From contig NZ_POUT01000002.1 of assembly GCF_002890915.1 (NCBI RefSeq), positions 434,001 to 498,000 of the forward strand: a DNA stretch of 64,000 nt, written 5' to 3'. The position numbers were made by a program, and so were the translations under genes. The DNA comes from Stutzerimonas stutzeri. Lineage in GTDB: Bacteria > Pseudomonadota > Gammaproteobacteria > Pseudomonadales > Pseudomonadaceae. The notes beneath the pieces were generated by a model. It was not told the DNA's origin. It saw nothing but the letters and a program-made list of their open reading frames with translations, and did not search any database. Every line of letters begins with the position of its first letter. The first letter of the stretch is position 1. This document shows positions 56,368-64,000 of this stretch, one piece after another.

Positions 56368-56388
56368 GGTACGACGCCTCGTCGTACC
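56368..56388 (+). promoter_or_regulatory. Perfect palindrome upstream of sucCD
   Basis: GGTACGAC-GCCTC-GTCGTACC, an 8-bp perfect inverted repeat with a 5-base loop, 36 bases before the sucC ATG. It could be an operator or a leader hairpin. Confidence 0.45.
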
Positions 56389-56423
56389 GTAATGCGCCAA
56401 TACCAAACCAGACGGTAGAAAGC

Positions 56424-57590
56424 ATGAATCTTCACGAGTACCAAGGTAAACAACTGTTCGCTGAATACGGCCTGCCCGTCTCCAAGGGCTACGCCGTGGA
56501 CAGTCCGAAGGAGGCGGCGGAAGCCTGCGACAAGATTGGCGGCACCGAATGGGTGGTCAAGGCCCAGGTGCATGCCGGCGGGCGCGGCAAGGCCGGCGGT
56601 GTCAAGCTGGTTCGCAGCAAGGATGAGGCGCGGGCATTCGCCCAGCAGTGGCTGGACAAGCGTCTGGTGACCTATCAGACCGATGCCAACGGTCAGCCGG
56701 TCAGCAAGATTCTCGTCGAGGCCTGCACGGATATCGACAAGGAGTTCTATCTGGGCGCCGTGGTCGATCGCGCCAGCCGCCGTATCGTGTTCATGGCCTC
56801 CACCGAAGGTGGCGTGGACATCGAGAAGGTCGCCCACGACACCCCGGAAAAGATCCTCAAGGCCACTATCGACCCGCTGGTCGGCGCACAGCCGTTCCAG
56901 GCGCGTGAGCTGGCATTCCAGCTCGGCCTCAAGGGCGATCAGATCAAGCAGTTCGTGCACATCTTCGTCGGCCTGGCCCAGCTGTTCCAGGACTACGACC
57001 TGGCGCTGCTCGAGGTGAACCCGCTGGTGATCAAGAAGGACGGCAACCTGCATTGCCTGGATGCCAAGATCAACATCGACAGCAACGCCATCTACCGCCA
57101 GCCCAAGCTGCGCGACATGGCCGACCCGTCCCAGGACGACCCGCGCGAGGCCCATGCGGCCAAGTGGGAGCTCAACTACGTGGCGCTCGACGGCAACATC
57201 GGCTGCATGGTCAATGGCGCCGGCCTGGCCATGGGCACCATGGACATCGTCAACCTGCACGGCGGCAAGCCGGCCAACTTCCTCGACGTCGGCGGTGGCG
57301 CGACCGAGGAGCGGGTCACCGAAGCCTTCAAGATCATCCTCTCGGACAGCAACGTCGCGGCGGTGCTGGTGAATATCTTCGGTGGCATCGTGCGTTGCGA
57401 CATGATCGCCGAGGGCATCATCGGCGCCGTGCGCGAAGTAGGCGTCAAGGTGCCGGTGGTGGTGCGGCTGGAAGGCAACAATGCCGACCTGGGCGCCAAG
57501 ATGCTGAGTGAGAGCGGTCTGAACATCATCGGTGCGAACAGCCTGACCGATGCGGCCATTCAGGTTGTCAAAGCCGCGGAGGGCAAGTAA
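56424..57590 (+). CDS. sucC: Succinyl-CoA synthetase beta subunit
   Basis: A 388-residue ATP-grasp protein. [19 protein letters not shown] and [20 protein letters not shown] form the nucleotide site. [19 protein letters not shown] is the metal site, and [18 protein letters not shown] with [16 protein letters not shown] is the C-terminal domain that contacts SucD. Stop and the sucD start share one base (TAATG). Confidence 0.98.
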   Translation: MNLHEYQGKQLFAEYGLPVSKGYAVDSPKEAAEACDKIGGTEWVVKAQVHAGGRGKAGGVKLVRSKDEARAFAQQWLDKRLVTYQTDANGQPVSKILVEACTDIDKEFYLGAVVDRASRRIVFMASTEGGVDIEKVAHDTPEKILKATIDPLVGAQPFQARELAFQLGLKGDQIKQFVHIFVGLAQLFQDYDLALLEVNPLVIKKDGNLHCLDAKINIDSNAIYRQPKLRDMADPSQDDPREAHAAKWELNYVALDGNIGCMVNGAGLAMGTMDIVNLHGGKPANFLDVGGGATEERVTEAFKIILSDSNVAAVLVNIFGGIVRCDMIAEGIIGAVREVGVKVPVVVRLEGNNADLGAKMLSESGLNIIGANSLTDAAIQVVKAAEGK

Positions 57591-58477
57591 TGAGCGTATT
57601 GATCAACAAGGACACCAAGGTCATCTGCCAGGGCTTCACTGGCTCGCAGGGCACTTTCCACTCCGAACAGGCGATCGCCTACGGCACCCAGATGGTCGGC
57701 GGCGTGACGCCGGGCAAGGGCGGTACCCTGCACCTCGGCCTGCCGGTGTTCAACACCGTCAAGGAAGCCGTGGAAGCCACCGGAGCCGACGCCTCGGTCA
57801 TCTACGTGCCGGCGCCGTTCTGCAAGGACTCCATCCTCGAAGCGGCCTTCGGCGGCATCAAGCTGATCGTCTGCATTACCGAAGGTATCCCGACGCTGGA
57901 CATGCTGGAGGTGAAGATCAAGTGCGACGAGCTGGGCGTGCGCCTGATCGGGCCGAACTGCCCGGGCGTGATCACGCCCGGCGAATGCAAGATCGGCATC
58001 CAGCCCGGGCACATCCACCAGCCGGGCAAGGTCGGTATCGTCTCGCGTTCCGGCACGCTGACCTACGAGGCCGTGAAGCAGACCACCGATGCCGGTTTCG
58101 GCCAGTCGACCTGTGTCGGTATCGGTGGCGATCCGATTCCCGGCTCGACCTTCATCGATATCCTCCAGCTGTTCCAGGATGATCCGCAGACCGAGGCGAT
58201 CGTCATGATCGGCGAGATCGGCGGCTCGGCCGAAGAGGAGGCCGCTGCCTTCATCAAGGCCAACGTCACCAAGCCGGTGGTTTCCTACATCGCCGGCGTC
58301 ACCGCGCCGGCGGGCAAGCGGATGGGCCATGCTGGCGCCATCATTTCCGGCGGCAAGGGCACGGCCGAAGAGAAGTTCGCCGCCCTGCAGGATGCCGGGG
58401 TGAAGACCGTGCGCTCGCTTGCCGATATCGGCAAGGCGCTTGCGGAACTGACGGGCTGGGACATGAAGAAGGCCTGA
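57590..58477 (+). CDS. sucD: Succinyl-CoA synthetase alpha subunit
   Basis: A 295-residue protein. CoA-binding Rossmann [38 protein letters not shown], and the phosphorylated histidine in [20 protein letters not shown]. With SucC it makes ATP/GTP from succinyl-CoA. Translationally coupled to sucC; a terminator follows 16 bases after the stop. Confidence 0.98.
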   Translation: MSVLINKDTKVICQGFTGSQGTFHSEQAIAYGTQMVGGVTPGKGGTLHLGLPVFNTVKEAVEATGADASVIYVPAPFCKDSILEAAFGGIKLIVCITEGIPTLDMLEVKIKCDELGVRLIGPNCPGVITPGECKIGIQPGHIHQPGKVGIVSRSGTLTYEAVKQTTDAGFGQSTCVGIGGDPIPGSTFIDILQLFQDDPQTEAIVMIGEIGGSAEEEAAAFIKANVTKPVVSYIAGVTAPAGKRMGHAGAIISGGKGTAEEKFAALQDAGVKTVRSLADIGKALAELTGWDMKKA

Positions 58478-58493
58478 TCGGCTTTCGGCAAAG

Positions 58494-58517
58494 GCCCGGG
58501 GATGTTCCCGGGCTTTT
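58494..58517 (+). terminator. Terminator after sucD
   Basis: GCCCGGG and CCCGGGC around a 5-6-base loop (GATGTT) followed by TTTT. Confidence 0.88.
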
Positions 58518-58520
58518 CGA

Positions 58521-59006
58521 GCAGGCCTTCGGCCTGCATCGCCGCGAGGGCGCGCCTCCCACAGAGGTTCTTCACGGCGCCTGCTGCTTTTGTGGGAGGC
58601 CCGACCTCGGGGCGATGCTTTTGGGCTTCAGGCTTCAGGCTTCAGGCAGGCCTTCGGCCTGCATCGCCGCGAGGGCGCGCCTCCCACTGAGGTTCTGCAC
58701 GGCGCCTGCTGATTTTGTGGGAGGCCCGACCTCGGGGCGATGCTTTTGGGCTTCAGGCTTCAGGCAGGCCTTCGGCCTGCATCGCCGCGAGGGCGCGCCT
58801 CCCACTGAGGTTCTTCACGGCGCCTGCTGATTTTGTGGGAGGCCCGACCTCGGGGCGATGCTTTTGGGCTTCAGGCTTCAGGCAGGCCTTCGGCCTGCAT
58901 CGCCGCGAGGGCGCGCCTCCCATAGAGGTTCTGCACGGCGCCTGCTGCTTTTGTGGGAGGCCCGACCTCGGGGCGATGCTTTTGGGCTTCAGGCTTCAGG
59001 CTTCAG
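58521..59006 (+). repeat. REP/BIME array after sucD, four units
   Basis: Cores GTGGGAGGCCCGACCTCGGG at 58592, 58717, 58835 and 58953 (spacings 125, 118, 118). The linker after the core contains two or three copies of the 7-mer TTCAGGC, and the 125/118 difference is exactly one 7-mer. From 59007 to 59230 nothing recognisable is seen. Confidence 0.9.
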
Positions 59007-59230
59007 TCTGCAATCATTCTGCGGAACGATGCTTTTCGCGGGCGATGCCGACGATCTGAGCGGCATCGATGACCGCACCATGGCATCATTGCCATGCTTC
59101 ATTCATACGTTTGTTCGCTCCACAAGAGCGGCGGCGTGCAAGAGGATTCGGCCCAACCGGCTGAATGACGTTTCCCCTTATCCCGAAGGAAACCCGTATC
59201 TCCATCCTCAGGCCGTCATGAAATGCTGAC

Positions 59231-59248
59231 GCACCGCGGTTGCGGTGC
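59231..59248 (+). promoter_or_regulatory. Leader hairpin before the branched-chain amino acid carrier gene
   Basis: GCACCGC-GGTT-GCGGTGC, a perfect 7-bp stem with tetraloop, 46 bases before the ATG. No T-run follows, so it is not an obvious terminator; it may be part of the leader RNA. Confidence 0.4.
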
Positions 59249-59294
59249 GCATCGCGTTGGCGACGCCGTCATTTGCTCTGGTAGTTTTTTCTGC

Positions 59295-60605
59295 ATGAAT
59301 CGTTTGAAAGGTTTTGACCTGCTGGCCCTTGGCTTCATGACGTTTGCGCTGTTTCTCGGCGCCGGCAATATCATCTTCCCGCCTAGCGCCGGCATGGCCG
59401 CGGGCGAGTTCATCTGGCGCGCGGCATTCGGCTTCCTGCTCACCGGCGTCGGCCTGCCCTTGCTGACGGTGGTGGCACTGGCCCGGGTCGGCGGCGGCAT
59501 GGACCGGCTCACGGCGCCGCTCGGCAAGATTGCCGGCACCTTGCTCGCGGTTGCGGTCTACCTGGCCATCGGGCCCCTGTTCGCCACGCCGCGAACCGCC
59601 GTCGTCTCCTTCGAGATGGGCATCGCGCCCTTCAGCGGCAATGCCGATATGCCGCTGTTCGTCTACACGCTGGTGTTCTTCGCGGCCATGCTGTTCCTGG
59701 TCCTGAATCCCGGGCAACTGGTCAACCGCATCGGCAAGTTCATCACCCCGGTGCTGCTGGCCGCGCTACTGGTGCTCGGTGGTGCCGCGATCTTCGCGCC
59801 GGCTGGCGAGGTAGGTGCCACCGCCGACGGGTATCGCAATGCGCCCCTGATCAAGGGGTTTCTCGAAGGCTACCTGACCATGGATACCCTTGGTGCGCTG
59901 GTTTTCGGGATCGTCATCGCGACCGCCATCCGTGATCGGGGCGTGGACGAGCCGGCGCTGGTGACCCGCTATTCGATGGTCGCTGGAGTGATCGCGGCGA
60001 TTGGCCTGTCGCTGGTCTACCTGGCCTTGTTCTATCTCGGTGCCACCAGCCAGGGCATTGCGGCTGGCGCCGAGAATGGCGTCCAGATCCTGACGACGTA
60101 TGTGCAACACACCTTCGGCACGCCCGGCAGTCTGTTGCTGGCCGTGGTGATCACGCTGGCCTGCCTGACCACCGCCGTGGGTCTGACCACGGCGTGCGGG
60201 GAGTTCTTCAGCGGGTTGCTGCCGGTTTCCTATCGCACGGTGGTGATCGTTTTCGCCTTGTTCAGCCTGCTGGTGGCGAACCAGGGGCTGACGCAGCTGA
60301 TCAGCGTATCGGTGCCGGTACTGGTGGGCTTGTATCCGCTGGCGATCGTGCTGGTGGCGCTGAGCCTGCTCGACCGCTTCTGGCTGTCGTCGTCGCGCGT
60401 GTTCGTGCCGGTCATGGCGATCACCTTGATCTTCGGCGTCGCCGATGGGCTGGCCGCCGCGGGACTCAGCGGCTGGGTGCCGGAACTGTTCACCCAACTG
60501 CCGTTCGCGGATCAAAGCATGGGTTGGCTGCTGCCGGTGCTGGTGATGTTGCTGCTGGCTATCGCCGCTGATCGCATGCTCGGTCGCCCCGCCCTGGAGC
60601 GCTAG
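59295..60605 (+). CDS. Branched-chain amino acid:cation symporter (BrnQ/BraB family)
   Basis: A 436-residue carrier with about twelve membrane helices. LLALGFMTFALFLGAGNIIFPP, the family signature near the N-terminus, AVYLAIGPLFATPRTAVVSFE and LACLTTAVGLTTACGEFF are the conserved blocks of the LIVCS (liv II) family, which imports leucine, isoleucine and valine with sodium or protons. The ATG at 59295 gives the family N-terminus (MNRLKGFDLLALG). From memory braB follows sucD in P. aeruginosa too. Confidence 0.93.
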   Translation: MNRLKGFDLLALGFMTFALFLGAGNIIFPPSAGMAAGEFIWRAAFGFLLTGVGLPLLTVVALARVGGGMDRLTAPLGKIAGTLLAVAVYLAIGPLFATPRTAVVSFEMGIAPFSGNADMPLFVYTLVFFAAMLFLVLNPGQLVNRIGKFITPVLLAALLVLGGAAIFAPAGEVGATADGYRNAPLIKGFLEGYLTMDTLGALVFGIVIATAIRDRGVDEPALVTRYSMVAGVIAAIGLSLVYLALFYLGATSQGIAAGAENGVQILTTYVQHTFGTPGSLLLAVVITLACLTTAVGLTTACGEFFSGLLPVSYRTVVIVFALFSLLVANQGLTQLISVSVPVLVGLYPLAIVLVALSLLDRFWLSSSRVFVPVMAITLIFGVADGLAAAGLSGWVPELFTQLPFADQSMGWLLPVLVMLLLAIAADRMLGRPALER

Positions 60606-60685
60606 AAGCAGAGCAGCCTTTCATGGGGTGGGCTTCCCCACGCGTCTGCTGGGCATGACGCGGCTTACCCTGTTCGCACCGTTGT

Positions 60686-60757
60686 AGGAGCCTGCTGCGG
60701 GCGAACAGCGGCGGCGCATGGCGCCGATCGCCAGCAAGCTGGCTCCTACGCAAAGCG
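60686..60757 (+). repeat. GTAGGAGC-family REP pair
   Basis: GTAGGAGCCTGCTGCGGGCG and the inverse GATCGCCAGCAAGCTGGCTC flank a 20-base GC palindrome (GGCGGCGCATGGCGCC). Same family as the copy before wbpM. The remaining 60606-60903 gap shows nothing else firm. Confidence 0.7.
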
Positions 60758-60903
60758 CTATGCGGCTCTTGCCCATGCGCTTGCACCCTATGGAGCGTGC
60801 GCGGAGCCCTCCGCTTTTCGAGGCGGTGGTACTGCCAGGCAGTATGTTTCACTGTGCGAGAGCGGTGCTGGCTATAATTCCGTGCAGTTTTCGAGGACGC
60901 CCC

Positions 60904-61629
60904 ATGACGTTTTCCAGTCAAACCCTGCCGCATCTGATCGCCGTCGTCTGGTTCATTGCCTGCTGGGCGGGCTATACACGCTATGCGAGCTGGCGCGGGC
61001 GCGATACCGCCTGCCTGGCCAGCGTGCTGCACCTGTACCGGCAGGACTGGATGCAACGCCTGCTGCTGCGCGACAACCGTATCGCCGACGCCAATGTGAT
61101 CGGCAACCTGGAGCGCAACGCCTCGTTCTTCGCCTCCAGCACGTTGATCATCCTTGCCGGCATCCTGACCGTGCTGGGGGCGTCCGACCGTGCGGTTTCC
61201 CTGCTGGCCGATCTGCCCTTCGTACAGCCGGCCAGCCGTGGGCTGTCGGAGATCAAGCTGCTCTGCCTGGCCGTCGTCTTCGTCTATGCCTTCTTCACTT
61301 TCAGCTGGTGCATGCGCCAGTACAACTTCGCCGCCGTACTGGTGGCCTCGGCGCCGATGGTGGGGGAGCGAAATGTCAGCGATCAGGAGCGCAAGGCTTT
61401 CGGCGAGCGCGCGGCACGGGTGGTTTCCATGGCAGCCAACCAGTTCAACTTCGGCCTGCGTGCTTATTATTTCGGCATGGCGACACTGGCCTGGTTCATC
61501 CATCCGTGGTTCTTCATGGTCGTCACCGCCGGCGTGGTTTTGATCCTCTACCGCCGCGAATTCCATTCGGACGTGCTCGAGGTGATGGTATTCACGCCAA
61601 CTTCACCTGCCGAGGCGCCCAAGGAATAG
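60904..61629 (+). CDS. DUF599 membrane protein
   Basis: A 241-residue protein with four hydrophobic helices (LIAVVWFIACWAGYTRYA, ASSTLIILAGILTVLGA, IKLLCLAVVFVYAFFTFSWCMRQ, WFIHPWFFMVVTAGVVLILY). Between helices are the conserved NLERNASFFASS and AANQFNFGLRAYYFGMA motifs of the DUF599 family. Function unknown. The ATG at 60904 begins the hydrophobic N-terminus. Confidence 0.88.
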   Translation: MTFSSQTLPHLIAVVWFIACWAGYTRYASWRGRDTACLASVLHLYRQDWMQRLLLRDNRIADANVIGNLERNASFFASSTLIILAGILTVLGASDRAVSLLADLPFVQPASRGLSEIKLLCLAVVFVYAFFTFSWCMRQYNFAAVLVASAPMVGERNVSDQERKAFGERAARVVSMAANQFNFGLRAYYFGMATLAWFIHPWFFMVVTAGVVLILYRREFHSDVLEVMVFTPTSPAEAPKE

Positions 61630-61686
61630 GGCGGGGCATGGCAAGGCGGTATCATGCCCGGCTCGATCCAACTTCCGAGGGCTCGA

Positions 61687-62148
61687 ATGAGCGATAGCCA
61701 GATACTCGAGCGCACCCAGCGCTTCCTATCCTTCCTGCGGCATTGCCAGGTGCTCGGGCTGCGCGTCGAACACGCCGATAGCCGTGGGCTCACCCTGCGT
61801 CTGCCCTACGGCGAGAAGATCGTCGGCAACCCCGAGACCGGAGGCATTCATGGTGGCGCGATCACCACGCTGATGGACACCACGTGCGGCATCTCCACCG
61901 CGTGCGCCCTGCCGGAGCTGGAAGTGTGCCCGACGCTGGATCTGCGCATCGACTACATGCACCCGGCCGAGCCTGGCCATGACATCTTCGGTTTTGCCGA
62001 GTGCTACCGGGTTACGCCTACCGTGATCTTCACCCGTGGCGTGGCCTACCAGCACGACATCAACGAGCCCATCGCCCATGTGGTCGGCACCTTCATGCGC
62101 ATGGGCAAGGCCGCCCAGGGCGGGCTGGGCAAGGAGGGCGCGGTATGA
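61687..62148 (+). CDS. PaaI-type hotdog thioesterase (first of pair)
   Basis: A 153-residue single-hotdog protein. NPETGGIHGGAITTLMDTTCGISTAC holds the active-site motif of the PaaI/YigI-like acyl-CoA thioesterases. PTLDLRIDYMHPAEPGHDIFGFAECYRV gives the following strands. The substrate is unknown; related enzymes act on medium-chain or aryl acyl-CoA. Its stop overlaps the next gene (ATGA). Confidence 0.87.
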   Translation: MSDSQILERTQRFLSFLRHCQVLGLRVEHADSRGLTLRLPYGEKIVGNPETGGIHGGAITTLMDTTCGISTACALPELEVCPTLDLRIDYMHPAEPGHDIFGFAECYRVTPTVIFTRGVAYQHDINEPIAHVVGTFMRMGKAAQGGLGKEGAV

Positions 62149-62588
62149 ACGGCCTCGACCTCAGCGCCCTGGTGCAGCAGGCGCATGCCAGCAACGACTA
62201 CGATCCGCTGATCAGGCTGGTGCCGTACGCCCGGCTGATCGGCATCGAGTGCCTGCGTCTCGGCGACGAGATGGTGTTCCGCCTGCCGCAGAACGAGGAC
62301 AACATCGGCAACCCGCTGCCGGCCATTCATGGCGGCGTCATCGCCGGCTTCATGGAGCATGCGGCGATGCTGCATCTGCTGATGTTCATGGGCGCGCCAC
62401 ATTTGCCCAAAATCATCGACTTCTCGATAGATTATCTGCGTGCCGGTCACTATCGTGACACCTTCGCTGCCTGCCAGGTCTGGCGCCAGGGTCGTCGTGT
62501 CGCCAATGTGGCGATCACCGCCTGGCAGACCCGTCAGGCAGAACCCATCGCCACCGCCCGCTGCCACTTCAAGATCGACGAGCCCTGA
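62145..62588 (+). CDS. PaaI-type hotdog thioesterase (second of pair)
   Basis: A 147-residue hotdog protein with NPLPAIHGGVIAGFMEHAAMLHLL in the active-site position. KIIDFSIDYLRAGHYRDTFAACQVWRQGRRVANV follows. It is homologous in layout to the preceding gene but clearly diverged, and the motif acid residue differs (MEHAA versus MDTTC). Co-translation suggests a heteromeric enzyme or sequential functions. Confidence 0.87.
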   Translation: MNGLDLSALVQQAHASNDYDPLIRLVPYARLIGIECLRLGDEMVFRLPQNEDNIGNPLPAIHGGVIAGFMEHAAMLHLLMFMGAPHLPKIIDFSIDYLRAGHYRDTFAACQVWRQGRRVANVAITAWQTRQAEPIATARCHFKIDEP

Positions 62589-62657
62589 GGCATTCGTCCC
62601 GAAAGGTGCGCCGCGGCACGGCGGTCACCCTCGTGCGAATCGCGTCAAGGAACCCGA

Positions 62658-63899
62658 ATGGAAGCACTGTTGATACTCGGCGGCTTGCTGCTGCTTCTCG
62701 CCGGCGTCATCTGGTTGATCAGCCAGGCGTTTGCCACGAGCCTGCTGTGGGGGCTGGGCAGCCTGCTACCGCCGATCACCCTGGCTTTCGTGTTCCGCCA
62801 CTGGCGCGTGGCGCGCAAGGCGATGGTTCTTTCCGGCCTGGGCTTCATTCCCCTGGTGGTCGGGTTGTCGCTACTGGCCAACCGCGATGCGGATCGCCTG
62901 GCGGCGATATTCAGCCTGCGCTGGCTGCCTGCCCAGGTGCAGCCGGAGCTGAGCATCGGCCTGCGCGGACAGCTCAACGGTCGCACCTTCAAGCCGCAAC
63001 AGGGCGAGTTCATCAACGGCGTGCTGACGCTGCGTGAGGGCCAGGGCTTCTTCGCCCGCCAGGAGGTCACCATCCGCTTGCCCGAGCCGGTCGAAGGCGC
63101 CTTGCGCCTGGATGTGCTGCCCGATGATGTCGGGGCGCTGCCCGAGGTCGAGATCGCCTGGTTGGGGCCCGAACAGGAACTGCCCGAAACGCGCCGGCTG
63201 GATCGCGGCTACACCCTTCATCTCGACTTGCTGCCAGAGCCGCCGAACAGGCTGAAGGGGGATTTTCATCTGGTGCTGCCTCCCCAGTACCGGACCAGCC
63301 TCAACGGTGATGTCGAGCTGTTCAGCGACCGGCTGCGCTACCGGAACGGCCAGGTCGACCGCCGGCATGACTCGCGCGACACCATCGCCTACGTGGTCAC
63401 GAACTATCTGCAGCGCCGCCATGCCAGCCCCGATGTGGAGTTGCAGTCGCTGCCGGCCGTGGTTCTGCCGGCCAACGAGCTCGCGCTCGAGGTGCAGGCG
63501 ACGGTCAAGGGCCAGGCGCAGGCCTTTGCGCTGCAGCTGGGCAAGAACGAGCAGGGCTGGTACGTCAGGGGTGACGACTATCCTGCATTGCCGGCAGCGC
63601 AGAGCGAGCCGAGAAAGACCGATAGCGTCGCCGAGCCTCCGCAGGTCGCCGCGGCTCCAGCGAGCGGCGTCGACCGCCGGCTGCGCTTTTCCATGGCGCG
63701 GCTGTTGCGCAATCCCGCGCGCTACGAACACCTGCGGGTACGCGCGCATACCGAGCGCGGCGGCGTCGCCGAAGGGCGTTTCGCCGGTATCGACAGTGAG
63801 GGCCACCTGATCATCAGGCGGGTCATCCAGGGCCCGGGGGAGGCGACCTACAACCTGACGCCGGCGGAGATCGTCCTGCTCGAGCTGATGGAGCCCTGA
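62658..63899 (+). CDS. Membrane-anchored hypothetical protein
   Basis: A 413-residue protein. Three N-terminal hydrophobic helices (about residues 3-24, 27-46, 56-75) are followed by a large soluble domain rich in beta-strand-like stretches (LRGQLNGRTFKPQQGEFING, GDFHLVLPPQYRTSLNGDVE, LALEVQATVKGQAQAFALQL). There is a Pro/Ala linker and a C-terminal KOW/SH3-like segment (YEHLRVRAHTERGGVAEGRFAGID). I do not recognise the family; similar proteins are sometimes mislabelled MFS transporters. It lies 69 bases after the thioesterases and is probably in the same operon. Confidence 0.75.
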   Translation: MEALLILGGLLLLLAGVIWLISQAFATSLLWGLGSLLPPITLAFVFRHWRVARKAMVLSGLGFIPLVVGLSLLANRDADRLAAIFSLRWLPAQVQPELSIGLRGQLNGRTFKPQQGEFINGVLTLREGQGFFARQEVTIRLPEPVEGALRLDVLPDDVGALPEVEIAWLGPEQELPETRRLDRGYTLHLDLLPEPPNRLKGDFHLVLPPQYRTSLNGDVELFSDRLRYRNGQVDRRHDSRDTIAYVVTNYLQRRHASPDVELQSLPAVVLPANELALEVQATVKGQAQAFALQLGKNEQGWYVRGDDYPALPAAQSEPRKTDSVAEPPQVAAAPASGVDRRLRFSMARLLRNPARYEHLRVRAHTERGGVAEGRFAGIDSEGHLIIRRVIQGPGEATYNLTPAEIVLLELMEP

Positions 63900-64000
63900 C
63901 CGTTCCGGCCGGCGCCGTTTCGCGTCGGCCCCCTTGAAATCCCCCCTCGAGCCCCCATCTGCCAGACATCGCCGCAGCCGCGGTCCTTGCCATTGAGATG
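63900..64000. other. Window end, no gene seen
   Basis: A GC-rich imperfect hairpin (CGGCCGGCGCC ... CGTCGGCC) followed by CCCTTGAAATCCCCCC lies just after the hypothetical gene. No open reading frame or RNA is evident. Confidence 0.4.

Overview
This window is chromosomal DNA from a Pseudomonas-type gammaproteobacterium. The core genes are GC-rich and typical of the genus: earP-efp, a class II DAHP synthase, deaD, ihfB next to wzz, and gltA / sdhCDAB-sucAB-lpdG-sucCD followed by a BraB/BrnQ carrier. The intergenic repeats are of the Pseudomonas REP type (GTGGGAG... and GTAGGAGC...). From memory of P. aeruginosa PAO1, the genes fall into blocks that are far apart there (the PA2840-2867 area, PA3141-3161 and PA1580-1591). 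The window is therefore a different chromosomal arrangement, and REP arrays lie at or near the block edges. I cannot name the species.

Layout. 1-9.2 kb: an orphan MotA/MotB-like stator pair (MotB cut by the window edge), a bacterial renalase, the 4.5S SRP RNA, earP-efp (EF-P arginine rhamnosylation), a DASS anion transporter, class II DAHP synthase and a spermidine-synthase-fold methyltransferase. 9.2-16.4 kb: a chemoreceptor and the DEAD-box helicase deaD among REP arrays with a period near 110 bp, plus a REP-associated tyrosine transposase (RAYT) gene sitting inside one of them. 16.5-40.6 kb: ihfB, two tandem wzz genes, a recombination-scarred accessory island (MBL/beta-CASP nuclease, ParDE, a small unknown gene, an ImmA/IrrE-type peptidase and an MBL remnant), then the O-antigen cluster ending in wbpM. 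40.6-45.3 kb: HigBA and MNT/HEPN toxin-antitoxin modules and small conserved genes, mostly enclosed by a 135-bp inverted repeat. 45.4-58.5 kb: gltA divergent from the TCA operon. 58.5-64 kb: a REP array, the branched-chain amino acid carrier, a DUF599 protein, two hotdog thioesterases and a membrane-anchored hypothetical.

How the genes work together. The O-antigen cluster encodes UDP-GalNAc/GalNAcA synthesis (WbpP, WbpO), a dTDP-3-acetamido-3,6-dideoxyhexose pathway (RmlB, RmlA, a fused acetyltransferase/3,4-ketoisomerase and an aminotransferase), and an initiator branch (WbpM, a WbpV-like reductase and a PglC-like phosphosugar transferase). It also carries two glycosyltransferases, a sugar acyltransferase, Wzx, Wzy and two Wzz chain-length regulators, so it is a complete Wzx/Wzy-dependent system. 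Its centre (about 31.3-36.8 kb) is visibly AT-rich, as expected of transferred serotype genes.

The most unusual structure is at 19.9-24.7 kb. The 3' part of the MBL gene occurs three times (full gene, 113-bp scar, about 450-bp remnant), each followed by different accessory genes. Together with the overlapping small-gene/ImmA pair this suggests a cassette-exchange site and a possible undescribed MBL nuclease / small protein / metallopeptidase module.
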